Of a stretch of DNA of 6,917 nt, positions 4,687 to 6,917 are shown one piece after another. Position 1 is the first letter of the stretch; the number at the start of each line of letters is the position of its first letter. Below the pieces are notes generated by a model. It searched no databases, was not told the origin of the DNA, and saw nothing but the letters and a program-made list of their open reading frames with translations. Position numbers and translations under genes: made by a program. The DNA comes from Woeseiaceae bacterium (lineage in GTDB: Bacteria; Pseudomonadota; Gammaproteobacteria; Steroidobacterales; Woeseiaceae), in NCBI GenBank assembly GCA_022615525.1, contig JAKEGN010000252.1:1-6917 (forward strand), read 5' to 3'.

Positions 4687-6522
4687 TCAGCGCAGGTTTT
4701 CCTCCGTATACAGCGACAGCTCGATCATGCGTTCGAGAAGATCGTCCGCTGAGTAGCCCGGAAAGTTCTTTTGCACCATCTCCTTGGCGAACAGTCGGCA
4801 GATGTAACGCAGTTTCAACGAGCGGTTGCGGGACGCAAAGACGAAATCCCTGTGACCGTTGTTGATCACGATGACGTTCTGTTCGGAGTCATAGCGTGAT
4901 CGCCACAATTCTCCGGGGGCTTTCCTGAAAGTATATCCCGGCAGGCCCTGCCGATTGTCGGCCGGTTCCTTCATGTCCGGAAGCAGCGTATCCGTCACAG
5001 TGACAATGGCCTCGCCTTCGCAGACGATGTCACCCTGGGTCGCAGTCACGGCGAGGCGCGTGAGTCCGGGCTGTTCCGCTGCGGTGAACGTGACAATCTC
5101 CGAGCGCTCATTTTCCAGCGTGCCGGCGCCCTCGACGATGCGCCACCTGAAGTCGAGATCGCGATCGATCGTGATCCGGGACCGGTCGCGCGCCACCGCT
5201 CTGTATGTCCTCGATTGGCCGACGGGGAGCACGCTCGACTGCGGCGATACACGGACACTGAATAGCGGACCGGCATACTCGAAGAACTGCTTCTGCTCGC
5301 CCGGTCCGGCGGCAGGCCGGCCAACCAGCGGCGCGCCGCCGGTATCATCCTCCATTTCGATGGGCTCGTCGGCGCCGGCATGCGACGCTCCACGCCCCGG
5401 GCGACGGTCCTTTATTTCGAACCAGTCGTACTCCTCGGCGGGCAAGGCGAGCAGCGCTTCCTTGAACGCTTTGCGGATAGTGTTCAGCATCTTGCGGCTG
5501 GCACGCTCGTCCTCGGCACGGCGCTGCTCAGCGATGATGCGGATCAGCGCCGCTTCAACATCGTGCAATGCCACACGGAATCGCTCAAAGGCATCATCCT
5601 GAATAACGCCGGTGCGAGTGCCGGGTGTCAAGTTGACGAACGAAGCGTCCACGATGCCCTGCAGGAATCCGCTGGTCCATGGCTCGCGGGCGAACGCATC
5701 GAGCTCCGCCAGGTTGCCGACCACGCGGGTACCGGAGCGGTACAGGCCCACAGCGTTCCCCGCGTCCGCTTCGCCGAGGTACAACTCCGTGTAAATTTCG
5801 CCGTCAACTGAGGTCGCCTGCGGTAACTCGTGCAGCAGCCGACCGGAAAACTGCCGCGGTTCGACCTTGTATTCCCGGCGAGCGGTGCGGTCGATGACTT
5901 TGATGCTCACGCCGGAATTGCGAATGCGGTCGCGCAGTTCCGAAGCGAGATACCACTGGATTTTGTCGCCGTTAAGCTGCCGCACTCCCGCAAGCAGTGG
6001 CTTGATCGTCAATTCCGTGCCTGAGTCGGGGAACAGAAGCGTCTGTTTCGTGCTGAGTGTGTAGCTCGGGCTGCCCTTTTGCATATGCATCTGGTAGGTC
6101 TTGCCGTCGGTACCCGCGGTGGTCATCGTCAGCCCCTGACCGACTGTCCAAAAGCTTAAAAGCCCAATGCCGAACTCGCCCTGGATGCCGCGCGCGCCGT
6201 CCGCCTTGAGCTGTCGCTTGATCGAATCGCAGATGTGAGTGGCGACGTACCGGAAATCGGGGCGGCCCTCTTCGTCAACGGGCAGACCGGCGCCGTCGTC
6301 ACGGATGCGAAGGTATGCATCACCCTGCTCGCGGCCACGCGTAATCGTGATGTTGCGTGCATTGGCGTCGATGCTGTTCTCCACGAACTCGGCAACGGCC
6401 TTCAGCGGATTGCTTTGCGACAGCGCGATGATGTTGATCGCGTTCCAATCGTCGCCGATCCGCAACTTGCCGGATGGCTTGGCTTTCCCTGTCTTCTTTC
6501 GGCGGACACTTGTGCGGGGCAT
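4687..6522 (-). CDS. GHKL (HSP90/MutL-type) ATPase with predicted Ig-like and conserved C-terminal regions
   Basis: A 611-residue predicted cytosolic protein without signal or membrane segment. From ATG 6522 the Bergerat ATP-binding motifs are clear: EFVENSIDAN (45-54; Glu45, Asn49, Asp52), DDGAGL (75-80), GEFGIGLLSF (115-124) and GTELTI (168-173). A transducer-like region follows to about 310, then a charged helical stretch (about 319-368) and an acidic, Gly/Pro-rich linker. Residues about 420-513 look like an all-beta Ig-like domain (VSPQSSVLPVGQSRTYRAVA, then RWRIVEGAGTLEN, LAVTATQGDIVCEGEAIVTV). The last 85 residues (FRKAPGELWRS, INNGHRDF, helices to the end) form a separate compact region. 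The frame is open to 6708, but the extra 62 residues would translate a REP element; ATG 6522 has GAAG five bases and AGGA twelve bases upstream. DNA- or chaperone-linked work, as in MutL, HSP90 or MORC-like proteins, is possible but unproven. Confidence 0.92.
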   Translation of the reverse strand: MPRTSVRRKKTGKAKPSGKLRIGDDWNAINIIALSQSNPLKAVAEFVENSIDANARNITITRGREQGDAYLRIRDDGAGLPVDEEGRPDFRYVATHICDSIKRQLKADGARGIQGEFGIGLLSFWTVGQGLTMTTAGTDGKTYQMHMQKGSPSYTLSTKQTLLFPDSGTELTIKPLLAGVRQLNGDKIQWYLASELRDRIRNSGVSIKVIDRTARREYKVEPRQFSGRLLHELPQATSVDGEIYTELYLGEADAGNAVGLYRSGTRVVGNLAELDAFAREPWTSGFLQGIVDASFVNLTPGTRTGVIQDDAFERFRVALHDVEAALIRIIAEQRRAEDERASRKMLNTIRKAFKEALLALPAEEYDWFEIKDRRPGRGASHAGADEPIEMEDDTGGAPLVGRPAAGPGEQKQFFEYAGPLFSVRVSPQSSVLPVGQSRTYRAVARDRSRITIDRDLDFRWRIVEGAGTLENERSEIVTFTAAEQPGLTRLAVTATQGDIVCEGEAIVTVTDTLLPDMKEPADNRQGLPGYTFRKAPGELWRSRYDSEQNVIVINNGHRDFVFASRNRSLKLRYICRLFAKEMVQKNFPGYSADDLLERMIELSLYTEENLR

Positions 6523-6650
6523 TACGACTTCAATTCCTGTTTTCAGGACACCATCCGGACAGCACTCAGGCGTGGCTGATATAGCCGCGCTCCGTGCAAA
6601 CTGCCGGACACGCGCGGATCTGTCAAACAATGCCCGTACCTGCAGCCCCG
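6523..6650 (-). promoter_or_regulatory. Upstream region of the GHKL ATPase gene with weak promoter candidate
   Basis: On the minus strand, a perfect TTGACA (6626-6621) is followed after 17 bases by CAGTTT (6603-6598), which keeps only the A at position 2 and T at position 6 of a -10. A short hairpin, GGCT-GATAT-AGCC, lies at about 6574-6586. Transcription from this candidate would leave a leader of roughly 70 bases before ATG 6522. Nothing else is recognised here. Confidence 0.35.
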
Positions 6651-6675
6651 AATTACGATTACTGTCACCGTAATT
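6651..6675. repeat. Short inverted repeat AATTACG/CGTAATT
   Basis: AATTACG (6651-6657) and CGTAATT (6669-6675) pair perfectly across an 11-base loop that contains ACTGTCACC, close to the complement of the GGGGACAGT repeat. It is preceded by CCCC and followed by CCCC, and abuts the REP-like copy at 6679. Confidence 0.55.
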
Positions 6676-6678
6676 ACC

Positions 6679-6706
6679 CCTGTCGGAGCCTGCATTGCAG
6701 GCGACC
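6679..6706 (+). repeat. REP-like element, copy 2
   Basis: CCTGTCGGAGCCTGCATTGC followed by AGGCGACC differs from the copy at 4561-4588 at four positions (6, 9, 17 and 28). The GCCTGCA.TGCAGGC palindrome is kept, but the GTAG head has become GTCG. With copy 1 it flanks the GHKL ATPase gene as a direct repeat about 2.1 kb apart. Confidence 0.7.
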
Positions 6707-6783
6707 AATCGGGGTCAGACCACTATTTCCGGCAATCGTGGTGCGCCCCCCATTGGGTTGGTATTTGTGGCCTGACCCCGATT
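6707..6783. repeat. 77-bp long-armed palindromic element (GGGGTCAG family)
   Basis: AATCGGGGTCAGACCAC (6707-6723) and GTGGCCTGACCCCGATT (6767-6783) are 17-base inverted arms with a single mismatch, separated by 43 bases. A TATTT lies at each inner border (6724 and 6762 regions). The arms resemble, with TC for AC, the GGGGACAG repeats elsewhere in the window. No open frame of note lies inside, so it is a non-autonomous element or a pair of inverted repeat units. Confidence 0.7.
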
Positions 6784-6793
6784 AGCCGATGTT

Positions 6794-6806
6794 GCACCTG
6801 TAGGAG
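6794..6806 (+). repeat. Half copy of the REP-like element
   Basis: GCACCTGTAGGAG matches GCACCTGTAGGCG at 4558-4570 at 12 of 13 positions, with the GTAG head kept; the palindromic half is absent and replaced by the hairpin run that follows. It could also be the border of a different element inserted here. Confidence 0.45.
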
Positions 6807-6879
6807 ATGGGATGGACCCCCATCTGAAAGATCCTCATCGGATCTCGGCCCATAATGGCCGTGGCAGCGTCGAAGCGCT
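6805..6879 (+). other. Run of four small hairpins, probable structured leader
   Basis: Four consecutive perfect stems occur in 75 bases: AGATGGG/CCCATCT (6805-6811, 6819-6825; loop 7), AGATCC/GGATCT (6829-6834, 6840-6845; loop 5), CGGCC/GGCCG (6846-6850, 6857-6861; loop 6) and AGCG/CGCT (6866-6869, 6876-6879; loop 6). They lie just before a strong ribosome site and ATG at 6909, so they would form the 5' leader of the next transcript. The RNA class is not recognised. Confidence 0.45.
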
Positions 6880-6908
6880 TGTATAGACGTCAGTATGGGA
6901 GAGGTCCA

Positions 6909-6917
6909 ATGCAGCAG
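6909..6917 (+). CDS. Probable start of a gene running off the right edge
   Basis: GGGAGAGG (6897-6904) lies four bases before ATG 6909, and the frame then reads Met-Gln-Gln to the window end. The ribosome site is the strongest in the window, which is the only reason to propose a gene. An ATG at 6895 in another frame is an alternative. The product cannot be inferred from three codons; the repeat-rich, hairpin-rich upstream DNA would suit a mobile-element gene, but that is a guess. Confidence 0.35.

Noticed and set aside
4955..5602. Open frame of 215 codons on the plus strand
   Set aside because: It is antisense to the ATPase and of low-complexity Ser/Arg/Ala composition; the minus-strand frame is clearly the gene.
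6523..6708. 62-residue N-terminal extension of the ATPase
   Set aside because: It would translate the REP-like repeat and the AATTACG inverted repeat, has no family similarity, and ATG 6522 has suitable upstream purines.

Overview
The window looks like a chromosomal segment of a Gram-negative, probably gammaproteobacterial, genome. The grounds are the GC-rich coding, signal peptides for export, an outer-membrane beta-barrel C-terminus and GTAG-headed REP-like repeats. I cannot name a genus. No rRNA, tRNA, CRISPR array or complete insertion sequence was seen.

Layout, left to right. The left edge (1-75) is the end of a palindromic repeat cut by the window. Next is a protein-L-isoaspartate O-methyltransferase with a signal peptide (104-847, +), followed directly by a short remnant of an outer-membrane protein 3' end (848-943). 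A secreted metallo-beta-lactamase-fold hydrolase (974-1840, -) is divergent from a Tat-signal intradiol ring-cleavage dioxygenase (1951-2415, +). The dioxygenase is broken: at about 2304-2316 it runs into the out-of-frame 3' end of a glyoxalase/VOC-family gene (2304-2369). A small secreted protein with two four-cysteine repeats (2476-2883, -, TTG start) converges on this scar. A sodium:solute symporter (2982-4445, +) follows. A GHKL/HSP90-type ATPase with a predicted Ig-like domain (4687-6522, -) fills most of the right half. The right edge (6651-6917) holds repeats, a run of small hairpins and the probable first codons of another gene.

The genes do not form an obvious pathway or operon: strands alternate and each gene has its own flanks. 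What ties the window together is a short repeat, TTCGGGGACAGTg. It lies just after, or itself supplies, the stop codons of four genes plus the VOC remnant, always in the orientation of the gene it ends. Two gene fragments and one chimeric gene sit close to these repeats, so the segment reads as a stable backbone with recombination scars at gene ends. A second repeat family (28 nt, REP-like) flanks the GHKL ATPase as direct copies.

The items most worth following are the repeat-at-stop-codon pattern, the dioxygenase/VOC chimera, the ATPase with its unusual C-terminal half, and the structured leader at the right edge.
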